From UBA4416 sp046594225 (GTDB taxonomy: Bacteria; Bacteroidota; Bacteroidia; B-17B0; Aurantibacillaceae): a stretch of DNA of 64,000 bases. Each line of letters starts with the position of its first letter. Within the stretch, counting starts at the first letter, position 1. Positions 1 to 8,698 of this stretch are shown in pieces. Under the pieces are notes generated by a model. That model was not told the origin of the DNA and did no database searches. It was given only the letters and a program-made list of their open reading frames with translations. The DNA lies in NCBI GenBank assembly GCA_046594225.1, contig JBKJPW010000111.1:11500-75499 (forward strand), in the 5' to 3' direction. The position numbers were made by a program, and so were the translations under genes.

Positions 1-1115
1 GGGTTTAGCGTGGCAAATTTAAATTGTAGTTGTAGCCAGCAAAATCCAATACCTATGAGATTTCCATATAATAACCCCTTCATTAGTAATTGTAATGATA
101 CATGGAAAAATATTTTCCGCACACTACTATTTGATAATCCTAATGCTTTTAAAATACCTACTAAATTGATGCGTTCTAAAATCAAAATCAGTAAAGCTGA
201 AATCATATTAATGGCGGCAACTAAAACCATCAACGTAATAATAATTTCGGCATTCACATCAATCATATCCAGCCAACTAAAAATCGAGCTTTGTAATTCT
301 TTTACGGTTGCTACAGTATATTTATAACCTACAATGTCATTTACCTCCGAAGCTGATGGGTCTAATAAATTAAAATCTTTTAAATAAACTTCGTAGCCAG
401 CTACTTCAGAGCTGTTCCAGTAATTTAATTTTTGTATTTGTTTTAAATCAACAAATACAAGGTTTTTATCAAAATCAGAAAAGCCAGTATTGAAGATACC
501 TTTTATATAAAAGTCTTTTACACGAGGTTCGTAATTAATATAGTTTTGTCCAGCAAAGGTAGTATCGTCTAATTTCTTCTTAGTCATAAAATACACTAAG
601 AGCTTTTGGTTTAATTTTAAGTGTAGTTTATCAGCTAGTGTTTGCGAAATGAAAATATCTTTACTAACGTCTATTTTATTAATTGATAATACAGTTCCTT
701 CAGATACATAAGGTTTTAAATAATCCCAATCATAATCATCTGAAACGCCTTTTAAAATAACACCTTCGTTCTCTGTCTTCGTTTTTAAAATCCCATTTTT
801 AGTCGCAAAAGACTGTATATGTTTAACATTAGTATTGGCTTTAAGATTTTGTAATAGTTGACTATCAAAGGCAATCGGATTGGGTTCTAAAGATTGATTA
901 GGGTCGTAATCGTTTATTTGAAGATGGGCAGTAAAGGTGGTGATTTTATGGATAATTTGTTGCTGAAAACCTGTTACTACAGCCATTGTTATGATCATGA
1001 CCGCTACGCCTAATGCAATACCAGTAATTCCTATTTTAACAATAGGACTGGAGATATTGTTTTTTTCTTGCCCTTTGTTTAGGATACGTGTGGCTATGTA
1101 ACGCGAAAAATTCAT
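1..1115 (-). CDS. FtsX-like ABC transporter permease, LolC/LolE type (3' part outside window)
   Basis: The reverse strand is open from an ATG at 1115 to the window edge (about 371 codons, no stop seen). The protein starts MNFSRYIATRILNKG and has one N-terminal membrane segment (IGITGIALGVAVMIITMAVV). A large extracytoplasmic MacB_PCD-like domain follows, then the start of the FtsX permease block (AEIIITLMVLVAAINMISALLILI and LVGILKALGLSNSSVRKIF). The LVGILKALG stretch is typical of LolC/LolE permeases, which extract lipoproteins from the inner membrane together with a LolD ATPase. The family call is firm. The specific Lol role is inferred, and the partner ATPase is not in the window. Confidence 0.85.
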   Translation of the reverse strand, partial: MNFSRYIATRILNKGQEKNNISSPIVKIGITGIALGVAVMIITMAVVTGFQQQIIHKITTFTAHLQINDYDPNQSLEPNPIAFDSQLLQNLKANTNVKHIQSFATKNGILKTKTENEGVILKGVSDDYDWDYLKPYVSEGTVLSINKIDVSKDIFISQTLADKLHLKLNQKLLVYFMTKKKLDDTTFAGQNYINYEPRVKDFYIKGIFNTGFSDFDKNLVFVDLKQIQKLNYWNSSEVAGYEVYLKDFNLLDPSASEVNDIVGYKYTVATVKELQSSIFSWLDMIDVNAEIIITLMVLVAAINMISALLILILERINLVGILKALGLSNSSVRKIFFHVSLQLLMKGLLYGNLIGIGFCWLQLQFKFATLN

Positions 1116-1210
1116 TGCTGATAAAGATAATGATTTTTATTAATACTATTTTTTTGTGTTTTCTAAAAGCTTGTAATTGTTATATTTACACTGTTATTCT
1201 TACTTAATAT

Positions 1211-2404
1211 ATGCGATTATATATCTTTTTTATTGGGCTTACTTTTATGAATGTCTTGATGTTTTCTCAAGGTGGTACACAGTCCTATCAGTCTATTACG
1301 ACAGGAGCACAACAAACAGAACTGTATTTACCGAAATTAAAAAATAAGAATGTTGCTATTGTTACTAATGCGTCTGGTATTATTGGAACCAGACACTTAG
1401 TAGATACTTTATTAAAACACAAAATTAAAATTGTTAAGATATTTGGCCCAGAACATGGTTTTAGAGGAACAGCGGATGCTGGCGAAAAAGTAAAAGGTGG
1501 AAAAGACCCACTAACAAACATTACTGTAGTATCATTATACGGTTCACACAAAAAACCTACTAAAGAAGATTTAAAAGGAATTGATATTGTGATATACGAC
1601 ATTCAAGATGTAGGAGTGCGCTTTTATACATATATATCAACCATGACTTATGTTATGGAGGCTTGCGCTGAAAACAATAAAGAGTTAATTGTGTTTGACA
1701 GACCGAACCCAAATGGATTTTATATCGATGGACCTGTGATGACGGATAAATATAAATCGTTTTTAGGATTACATCATGTGCCTATTGTTTATGGTATGAC
1801 TTGTGGCGAATATGCAAAAATGGTAAATGGTGAAGGTTGGATGAAGAATAAAGTTAAATGTAAATTAGCTGTTATTCCTCTTCAAAATTATGACAGAACT
1901 AAATTTGTAACAGGCCTTCCAGTGAAACCTTCACCTAATTTACCAAATGATACGGCTATTTTATTATACCCAACTTTAGGTTTATTTGAAGGAACCATTG
2001 TAAGTTTAGGTCGTGGAACAGAGCATCCTTTTCAGTTTATTGGAAATCCATTTATTGATTCAATATCTTGTCCCTTTAAATTTACGCCTAAGTCAACCAG
2101 TATTACTAAAAAACCAAAGTATCAAGATACGGTTTGCTATGGTGTTGATATGCGTTTGATGTATTTAACAATTTTGAAAAATAAACAAATCGATTTAACA
2201 AGTTTGAATTTGTTTTACCATCATAGTTTAAATAAACAGTCTGTATTTTTTGATAACAATTTTAATTACCATTCAGGTAATGAAGAGTTAAAACAGCAAA
2301 CGATTTTGAGTATTTCGCCAATGGATATTAGAGATTCTTGGAAAGCATCCATCTATGAATTTAAAAAAATTCGCCAGAAGTATTTAATCTATAAAGATTT
2401 TTAA
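1211..2404 (+). CDS. namZ: NamZ-family (DUF1343) exo-beta-N-acetylmuramidase
   Basis: A 397-residue protein with an N-terminal signal peptide (MRLYIFFIGLTFMNVLMFSQG). The DUF1343 signatures are present: FGPEHGFRGTADAG, YDIQDVGVRFYTYISTM, DRPNPNG and GLFEGTIVSLGRGTEHPFQ. The family, named after Bacillus YbbC/NamZ, removes MurNAc from the non-reducing ends of peptidoglycan fragments and so belongs to cell-wall recycling. Length and motif order match full-length members. The product is probably periplasmic. It is followed 35 bases later by a lipoprotein hydrolase on the same strand, so the two may be co-transcribed. Activity has not been shown for this protein, so the function is by family. Confidence 0.88.
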   Translation: MRLYIFFIGLTFMNVLMFSQGGTQSYQSITTGAQQTELYLPKLKNKNVAIVTNASGIIGTRHLVDTLLKHKIKIVKIFGPEHGFRGTADAGEKVKGGKDPLTNITVVSLYGSHKKPTKEDLKGIDIVIYDIQDVGVRFYTYISTMTYVMEACAENNKELIVFDRPNPNGFYIDGPVMTDKYKSFLGLHHVPIVYGMTCGEYAKMVNGEGWMKNKVKCKLAVIPLQNYDRTKFVTGLPVKPSPNLPNDTAILLYPTLGLFEGTIVSLGRGTEHPFQFIGNPFIDSISCPFKFTPKSTSITKKPKYQDTVCYGVDMRLMYLTILKNKQIDLTSLNLFYHHSLNKQSVFFDNNFNYHSGNEELKQQTILSISPMDIRDSWKASIYEFKKIRQKYLIYKDF

Positions 2405-2439
2405 CACTGTTTTTTTTATTATTAACATAAATATATACT

Positions 2440-3450
2440 ATGCTATTTTTATCAAGATTAACTGCCATTTTTTTATTAATATTTTTTGTCAGCGCATGCC
2501 AAACTAATACTGAAGATGATCAAAATGCGAAAAAAGAAAATAAACTATTGCAATCGATTTCTGATGAATTAAGAGTAAAAGATACATTAAATAAATCCGC
2601 TGTAGAGGAAGGTAAATTAACTTATGAGTTGGCTTATGATAAATCGTTAACCTTGTTTCCTGTACCATATATTGAACAAGAAATTAAAACCAAATTTGGA
2701 AACGCACATGTTATTGTAAGTGGTCCTGTAGACGGAGAACCTCTTGTTTTATTACATGGGATGAATGCCAGTTCCACCATGTGGTACCCTAATATAAAAG
2801 CATTTTCTGAACATTACAGGGTTTATGCTATTGATTGTTTTTTGGAACCAGGGAAATCAGAATACATAGGAAAGGCATCAGGTATAAAAGAAATTATAGA
2901 TTGGTATTTTGAAATTTTCGATCAACTTCAAATTAAAAAGTTCAATTTAGTTGGAGCTTCACGCGGAGGCTGGTTGTCAGTTAATATTGCATTAAGATCA
3001 CCTTCAAGAATTAATAAATTAGTATTACTAAGTCCAGCGCAAACTTTTGGAATATTAAAACCTGGGTTGGATATTTTATTTAATGTAAATTACTCTGCTA
3101 ATCCTAAAAGAAAAAAATTGAGAGATGCCTTGGAAACTATGAGTTCAAATGTTGATAACATTAGCCAAATTTTTATTAATCAATATTACTTGGCTACACA
3201 AAAAGCAGGTCTAGATGCGGATATTTTAAAAATGCAACCATTTTTTAGATGGGAATTAAAAAAAATGAAAATGCCTATAATGGTATTAATAGGCGATAAA
3301 GATATTATTAATGGTGAAATGAGTCTTCGTAGGGCAAAAAAACTGTGTTTAAATATAACAACAGGAACCATAAGCCAAGCTGGTCATTTTTTGTCGATGG
3401 ATCAATCGGATGCTGTAAATAAAAGAGTGCTTGAGTTTTTAAAACAATAG
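2440..3450 (+). CDS. Lipoprotein alpha/beta-hydrolase
   Basis: A 336-residue protein with a lipoprotein signal ending in a lipobox (FFVSAC, Cys20), so it is probably anchored in the envelope. The alpha/beta-hydrolase core shows an oxyanion motif HGMNASSTMWYPN, the nucleophile elbow GASRGG with Ser174, an acid candidate in GDKD (Asp286 or Asp288) and a C-terminal AGHFLSM His316. The substrate cannot be read from the sequence; esterases, lactonases and C-C hydrolases share this fold. It lies just after the NamZ gene, which is compatible with an envelope role but proves nothing. Confidence 0.85.
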   Translation: MLFLSRLTAIFLLIFFVSACQTNTEDDQNAKKENKLLQSISDELRVKDTLNKSAVEEGKLTYELAYDKSLTLFPVPYIEQEIKTKFGNAHVIVSGPVDGEPLVLLHGMNASSTMWYPNIKAFSEHYRVYAIDCFLEPGKSEYIGKASGIKEIIDWYFEIFDQLQIKKFNLVGASRGGWLSVNIALRSPSRINKLVLLSPAQTFGILKPGLDILFNVNYSANPKRKKLRDALETMSSNVDNISQIFINQYYLATQKAGLDADILKMQPFFRWELKKMKMPIMVLIGDKDIINGEMSLRRAKKLCLNITTGTISQAGHFLSMDQSDAVNKRVLEFLKQ

Positions 3451-3520
3451 AGTTATGAAAGATAAGGCATTAAATAATTTCATAAACCTAAATTAAATCA
3501 TACTTTTACGCCACAAATTA

Positions 3521-3607
3521 GGAGAGGTGTCAGAGTGGTCGAACGAGCCCGCCTGGAAAGCGTGTATACGGGTAACTGTATCGAGGGTTCGAATCCCTCC
3601 CTCTCCG
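3521..3607 (+). tRNA. tRNA-Ser (anticodon GGA)
   Basis: The acceptor stem ggagagg (3521-3527) pairs with cctctcc (3600-3606), with discriminator G at 3607. The T arm gaggg-ttcgaat-ccctc is perfect (3583-3599). The long variable arm with an atac/gtat stem is typical of tRNA-Ser. The anticodon loop ctGGAaa reads serine UCC/UCU codons. As I fold it, the anticodon stem carries one C-U mismatch. No CCA is encoded, as is usual in Bacteroidota. Confidence 0.95.
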
Positions 3608-3610
3608 CTG

Positions 3611-3651
3611 AAAGGGACTTAGACTCAAAAAGAGAACTAAGTCCCTTTTTT
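3611..3651 (+). terminator. Rho-independent terminator after tRNA-Ser
   Basis: A perfect 12-bp stem (aaagggacttag at 3611-3622 with ctaagtcccttt at 3637-3648) has a 14-base loop and runs into a T tract. It starts three bases after the tRNA and fits as its terminator. Confidence 0.85.
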
Positions 3652-3660
3652 ATTACAGCA

Positions 3661-3685
3661 AAATCGCCCGTTTGTCGGGCGATTT
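3661..3685. repeat. Perfect 10-bp GC-rich hairpin
   Basis: aaatcgcccg (3661-3670) pairs perfectly with cgggcgattt (3676-3685) across a five-base loop. There is no T tract on the + side, so it is not a standard terminator in that direction. It may be a second stop or part of the insertion debris after the tRNA. Confidence 0.6.
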
Positions 3686-3806
3686 CAGTAATAATGTAAT
3701 TTAAATCCGTGGTTCGAAATGCCCCCTTTTCCTTGTCATATACCAAATGGAGTTGCTAGCTTTGAGTGGACAAAAAAGTTGAGAGTATATGCCCTAACTT
3801 AACAAC

Positions 3807-3872
3807 ATGAAAAAAGAAAGAACAACTTACAATAAAAAACTTAAGATTAAGGTTGTAGAATTAACAGAATAG
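3807..3872 (+). pseudogene. Transposase OrfA-like N-terminal scrap
   Basis: A 21-codon frame starts MKKERTTYNKKLKIKVVELTE and then stops. The pattern of basic residues, then Y-x-K-x-x-K, then a hydrophobic helix resembles the first helix of IS3-type OrfA/transposase_8 proteins. No second ORF, DDE motif or terminal repeats could be found, so this is at most a remnant. The call rests on 21 residues and is weak. Confidence 0.3.
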
Positions 3873-3908
3873 AAAGGTAAATTATTTCACCAATTATAAT
3901 TGTAAAAA

Positions 3909-4119
3909 ATGACAAAAATTAATAGCAATAAAAAGCAGTTGTCGTTACAACAACGTGAAGAATTACTTAAAGTATTGAACATGTGTTTTTAAAAAACATG
4001 AAACGTCATAAGGGTACAATAAGGTCTTTACGCACTACAACGGCGCTGAATCTTACTATGCTGTTAGAGGTTTTCGAGGCTCATCACAAGTTTTAATAAA
4101 AGGTAGCATAATTGTATAA
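3909..4119 (+). pseudogene. DUF4256 pseudogene, internally deleted and frameshifted
   Basis: The N-terminal part reads MTKINSNKKQLSLQQREEL, then LLKVLNMCF and a stop. The next frame gives KNMKRHKG, and a third frame gives KVFTHYNGAESYYAVRGFRG and ends at 4119. I recognise these as the start (LSxxQREELLxxLK...KNMxRHKG) and the end (YNGAESYYxxRGFRG) of DUF4256 proteins, which are normally near 190 residues. Most of the middle is missing, so the gene is dead. It lies in the debris zone behind tRNA-Ser. Confidence 0.65.
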
Positions 4120-4340
4120 TAGCTGCTCGAAAAAATAAATTGATAAATTTTAAGATATTTCCACAATTGATTTCATTCAAACTTAAGGTAATACGAATTA
4201 ACTTCAATCAAATAATCTAAATGTAGTGAAGTACTTTATTTAGATTTTTATTATGTATTTATTAATCTGGGTATAATGTTCTGTTTACATAAATAATATT
4301 TGCAACTTTTTAACTTATATTTCACTTTCTAAATGATGTT
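4120..4340. other. Gene-free stretch with one hairpin
   Basis: I see no coding region here. A 9-bp stem (aatctaaat 4214-4222 with atttagatt 4238-4246) followed by T residues may act as a terminator. Together with 3652-3908 it forms low-information debris between tRNA-Ser and the kinase gene. Confidence 0.5.
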
Positions 4341-7300
4341 TTATATTGCGCTAGCGGGCAGCGTTTTTTTTACTAATTCAATTATTTTATTATAGAGTAG
4401 TTTTTCATCTATTGGTTTTGCAATATAATCATTCATTCCTACTGCTTTACATTTTGCTAAATCAACCGTAGTTACATCAGCCGTTAAAGCAATAATAGGA
4501 ATGGTAGAATGCATTTTGTTACGGATATACTCTGTGGCCTCAAATCCATTCATTTCGGGCATCTGTAAATCCATTAAAATAATATCGTAAGCGTTGGTTT
4601 TCAATTTTTCAATGGCTATTTTTCCATTAGAAGCAATATCTCTTTCAAATCCAAAATCATCTAACAATGTTTTCATTAATAATTGGTTTAAAGCCATGTC
4701 TTCCACTACTAATACTCTAATGCCTTTAATCTCTTTATTTATATCAAGAGCATTCATTTCTAATTCGGTAGTAACTTTTGTTTTTTGAAAATCCAATGTA
4801 AAACTAAAAGAAGATCCCTCGTTAACCTTACTTTTAATTTTTATTTCTCCACCTTGTCCTTCTACTAATTGTTTAACTATAGCAAGACCTAACCCAGTAC
4901 CTCCATATAAACTAGAGGTGTCGGCTGTTGCTTGCTGAAATTTTTCGAAGATACTTGATATATTATTTTCCGGTATACCAATCCCGGTATCCGAAATAGT
5001 AAATTCAATAGTTACTTTACGATTGTTTTCATTTAATAAACGAACTCCTACAATAATTGTTCCTTTAGATGTAAATTTAACGGCATTGCTTACTAAATTT
5101 AAAATAATCTGGTTTAAACGTATTGAATCTCCAAGTAATACCTTTGGTATTTTGTCATCGTAGTTTTTTACTAAAGTTAAATTCTTTTCTTGAATTTTTG
5201 TTTCAAATAAATGTAACATCGATGAAATAGAAGTTTCCATTTTAAATGGCGTATTTATAAATGTCATCTTTCCCGCATCTACTTTTGCTAAATCAAGTAT
5301 ATCGTTGATCAAAACAATTAAGGCATCGCCACTTGTTTTAATGGCCTGTAAATATTCTTTCTGTTTTTCTGTTAAATCTGTTTTTAGTGCCACTTTTGTA
5401 AAGCCAATAATGGCATTCATAGGTGTACGAATTTCATGACTCATATTCGATAAAAATTGCTGTTTCGCTTTTGTTGCATCCTCTGCAATCAATGCGGCTC
5501 GTTCAGCTTTATCTTTTTCTTCCTTCGCAATCTCTTTCGCTAATTCTGCTAATATTGAAAGGTTTTTCCGTTCGGTAATATCTTCCATGGCTAAAAGAAT
5601 TAATTGTTCTTTGTTTTTTTCATTTACCACATGCCTAGCATTTAATAATAATGTGCACTCACCAACATCAGGGAGCGTGATAATAATTTCATAATCATTC
5701 AGCTCAGTTTTTTTTGGAAGCACTTTTTCCAACAGAGAACGTAAGGGCGAACTATCAAATAAGTGGTTCTGCATTTCGTAAATTAATTGCCCCTCTGCTT
5801 CTATTTCAGAAATCTTGAATTTTTTAGAGAAAGAAGAGTTAATACTTTTGATACGAAGTTCCTTATCCAATACAGCAAATGGCTCACGAACGGTTGCAAT
5901 AATGGCTTCTGAATATTGGCGAGTCGAATTAATCAACTCTTGTTTATCAAGCATCTCTTGATTGATGATAATTAACTCTTCGTTAGTAGATTGCAATTCT
6001 TCTTTGGATGTTTCAAGTTCTTCATTCAAACTTTGTAGTTCTTCGCTACTGCTCAATAATTCTTCATTAGCACTTTGTAATTCTTCGTTAGCGGCTTCCT
6101 GATCTTCAGTAATAGCACGCATATCTTCTCGGGTGAGCGTAATTTCTTTTTCCAACTGATCAATTCGTTGATGCGCTTCATCATTCATTATTTTTTCAGG
6201 AGATGATTTCCCCTTAATAGTTGCCTTTTTTTCAGGAAATAAAATTTTGTGAAAGAGTATTAAAAAGTGTGGCTCAACGTTATTGGTAAGGGGAAGAACT
6301 TCAATCGTTATTTGCATAATTTTCCCATCATATTTTACTAAAACCCCTTCTTTAATAGCCAATACATTGGTTGATTTAGCTTTATGCAAGGTATTACGTA
6401 ATTCGAAAGCCAAGCCTTCTCTGGCCATTTTAAGAAGATTAAATGTAGGTTTACCTTGTGGTGCTTCTAAAAATGGATTAATGGCGCCATTAATATGAAC
6501 AATATCCATTTGTTCATTTACAATAACGCTTGGTGGTGTATATTTTGAAAGGAGTAAGGTTTCCGCAGTTTTACGGAAATCGTTTTGCTGCACTTCAGGT
6601 ATGGTTGTTTTTTTGATTTTTTCTGCAAGTATGTTTTCTTTACGCTCGCTGGTATAATGGATAAAACGGTTAGGAACAGATTTGCGCAAATAGATTTTAT
6701 CATCTTTTGCAAAAGTAGAGAATAACTCTGCGGCAGGCCCACTTGTTTCAGATTTGCCCAATAAAAGAAACCCATTATCTTTTAAGGCATAATGAAAGGT
6801 GCTTAAGGCTCTTTTTTGTAAAAAGGTGTCCATGTAAATTAGCACATTACGACAACTTATCAAATCCATTTTAGCAAAAGGGGGGTCTTTTAGGAAGTCA
6901 TGAATAGCAAACACGCACATATCGCGAATTTGTCTGTTTACCTGATAGCCACCATTACTTTTTGTAAAATAGTTTTTTAAAACAGAATCAGGAACATTTT
7001 TTATGTCCGTGCTTCGATATATGCCTATTCTTGCTTTTGTAATAGCAGATTCTGAAATATCAGATGCAAATATTTGAATTTGTCTGCCGGATATTTTTTC
7101 TAAAAATTGATGTAGTGAGATGGCTAATGAATATACTTCTTCGCCTGTTGAGCATCCAGCTACCCATATTCGAATGGGATCGGAAACCGATTTATTTTTC
7201 AGTAAAGCCGGAAATACAGTTTGAGTAATGGTTTGAAATATTTTTGGGTCACGAAAAAATGAGGTGACGGGTATGAGCATATCATGAAAAAGAGCGTCCT

Positions 7301-8120
7301 GTTCTGTCGTACTTTTTTTTAAAAAATTTAAATAACCTTCTAATTTTATTTTTTCGGAAATAACCATTCTTCTGGCTATACGCCTTCTAACAGTTGTTTG
7401 TTTGTAATATGTAAAATCAACACCACTACGGTGTCTAAGCACCAAAATTATCTGGTTAAAAACATCATCATCACTCTTATGGAGATTATCTTCCGAATGA
7501 TAATATTCTCCGAATGTATGTGTTGCAAGTAATAATTTTTCAGGCATTTTTTCAGGAGTCATTACAAAATCTACAACGTCGGCGTTTATAGCATTTTCTG
7601 GCATTTCGCCATATTTAGCCGATTCCTGATCTTGCGCAAACGTAATACCTCCGTGTTCCTTAATAGCCTTTAATCCTAATGTGCCATCAGACCCAGTTCC
7701 TGAAAGTACTATTCCTACGGCCAAACTTTGATGAACTTCGGCAAGAGTGTTGAAAAAAATATCAATGGATGCGCTTGCTTTTAATTTATCACGGGGAGCG
7801 AGATTAAGAATGCCATCTGTTGATGTGAGTATTTTATTTTCAGGAATAACGTATATGTGATTGGGTGCAAGGTGTATATCATCTGTAATCTCGAGTACCG
7901 GAATTTTTGTAACTCTTGAAAGGATCTCAGGAAGAATGCTTTCATGAGTAGGATCTAAATGCTGCACAAGCACGTAGGCCATTCCAGAATCTTCAGTAAC
8001 AGAGGATAAAAATCTTTTAAAAGCGTCTAAGCCACCTGCTGATGCGCCTATACCTACTATTGGGAAATCCTGCTCAGTTTTAAGTGGTGCGGGGGAATCA
8101 TTCTTTTTTTTTGATGCCAT
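4341..8120 (-). CDS. CheB-CheR-PAS-histidine kinase-receiver fusion
   Basis: A 1259-residue multidomain signalling protein. Approximate order: CheB methylesterase (18-200; GIGASAGGL with Ser27, QHL with His54, SGTGSDG), CheR N-terminal and methyltransferase domains (220-480; SAM site VAGCSTGEE near 320), and a glutamate-rich coiled coil of NEELQSxNEEL repeats (640-730). These are followed by PAS (730-850), HisKA (SHEIRTP, His895), HATPase with TGLGL, and a C-terminal receiver (LMDLQMPEMNG, Asp1184). CheB and CheR normally adjust chemoreceptor methylation, but no chemotaxis genes are nearby. In such fusions the methyl-transfer parts are thought to act in a non-chemotactic phosphorelay. No transmembrane segment is seen, so it is probably cytoplasmic. 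No output partner is adjacent. Confidence 0.93.
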   Translation of the reverse strand: MASKKKNDSPAPLKTEQDFPIVGIGASAGGLDAFKRFLSSVTEDSGMAYVLVQHLDPTHESILPEILSRVTKIPVLEITDDIHLAPNHIYVIPENKILTSTDGILNLAPRDKLKASASIDIFFNTLAEVHQSLAVGIVLSGTGSDGTLGLKAIKEHGGITFAQDQESAKYGEMPENAINADVVDFVMTPEKMPEKLLLATHTFGEYYHSEDNLHKSDDDVFNQIILVLRHRSGVDFTYYKQTTVRRRIARRMVISEKIKLEGYLNFLKKSTTEQDALFHDMLIPVTSFFRDPKIFQTITQTVFPALLKNKSVSDPIRIWVAGCSTGEEVYSLAISLHQFLEKISGRQIQIFASDISESAITKARIGIYRSTDIKNVPDSVLKNYFTKSNGGYQVNRQIRDMCVFAIHDFLKDPPFAKMDLISCRNVLIYMDTFLQKRALSTFHYALKDNGFLLLGKSETSGPAAELFSTFAKDDKIYLRKSVPNRFIHYTSERKENILAEKIKKTTIPEVQQNDFRKTAETLLLSKYTPPSVIVNEQMDIVHINGAINPFLEAPQGKPTFNLLKMAREGLAFELRNTLHKAKSTNVLAIKEGVLVKYDGKIMQITIEVLPLTNNVEPHFLILFHKILFPEKKATIKGKSSPEKIMNDEAHQRIDQLEKEITLTREDMRAITEDQEAANEELQSANEELLSSSEELQSLNEELETSKEELQSTNEELIIINQEMLDKQELINSTRQYSEAIIATVREPFAVLDKELRIKSINSSFSKKFKISEIEAEGQLIYEMQNHLFDSSPLRSLLEKVLPKKTELNDYEIIITLPDVGECTLLLNARHVVNEKNKEQLILLAMEDITERKNLSILAELAKEIAKEEKDKAERAALIAEDATKAKQQFLSNMSHEIRTPMNAIIGFTKVALKTDLTEKQKEYLQAIKTSGDALIVLINDILDLAKVDAGKMTFINTPFKMETSISSMLHLFETKIQEKNLTLVKNYDDKIPKVLLGDSIRLNQIILNLVSNAVKFTSKGTIIVGVRLLNENNRKVTIEFTISDTGIGIPENNISSIFEKFQQATADTSSLYGGTGLGLAIVKQLVEGQGGEIKIKSKVNEGSSFSFTLDFQKTKVTTELEMNALDINKEIKGIRVLVVEDMALNQLLMKTLLDDFGFERDIASNGKIAIEKLKTNAYDIILMDLQMPEMNGFEATEYIRNKMHSTIPIIALTADVTTVDLAKCKAVGMNDYIAKPIDEKLLYNKIIELVKKTLPASAI

Positions 8121-8384
8121 CGCTTTGTGTGTAAATATGAGTAAATGTAGTTATTAAAAACATGGTATCTTGATATTAATAAAATTATTTGAAACATGTA
8201 AGATTTACTTACAAAAAGTGCGCATGAAAGCTAGATTGTCTCATAATAGGCACATTGACTATATGCTTATAATATTTATTTCTTAACTAATATGTGAATG
8301 ATGTAACGAATAGTAATATATCTGCAATGCAGTTAATAACATATCTATTCATCTTTGCGCTTCAATCATATAAAATCTTTATAA

Positions 8385-8591
8385 ATGACAGCAAAAGCAT
8401 CTATTGAATTAATGGTACAGAAGAAACAATTAATTCTTAGTAAAGAAATAGCAACTTTAAAAAAATCACTATTAAATTATAAAGAGGAGCGTAAAAATAG
8501 TTGGAAATCGTTTAAAAGTAAAATGAATGCAGATTTAAGCAAAATACAGGAAGAAATCGACGCTTTAAATTCACATAGCAAACAACCATAA
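8385..8591 (+). CDS. Small coiled-coil protein
   Basis: A 68-residue, highly charged, almost entirely helical protein (TLKKSLLNYKEERKNSW, then FKSKMNADLSKIQEEIDAL). The pattern resembles the short coiled coils of sll1863-like stress proteins, but I cannot assign it firmly. It has its own upstream region and sits 107 bases before the Na/Pi cotransporter gene on the same strand. It could be an unrelated small stress protein. Confidence 0.5.
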   Translation: MTAKASIELMVQKKQLILSKEIATLKKSLLNYKEERKNSWKSFKSKMNADLSKIQEEIDALNSHSKQP

Positions 8592-8698
8592 GTTTTATTT
8601 ATATGGTACATGAAGATTACTAAAATGTATTAACTAAAATAATATTAGACAAAAATCTAAAAAATAATTATTCCCAAAATTATTTATAATTAAAATAA

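Noticed and set aside
10..327. 105-residue plus-strand frame
   Set aside because: Lies antisense inside the clear FtsX-like permease gene, which shows membrane helices and family motifs.
3498..3746. 82-residue minus-strand frame containing EREGFEPSIQLPVYTLSRRA
   Set aside because: This is the well-known false ORF antisense to tRNA-Ser genes; it covers the tRNA and its terminator.
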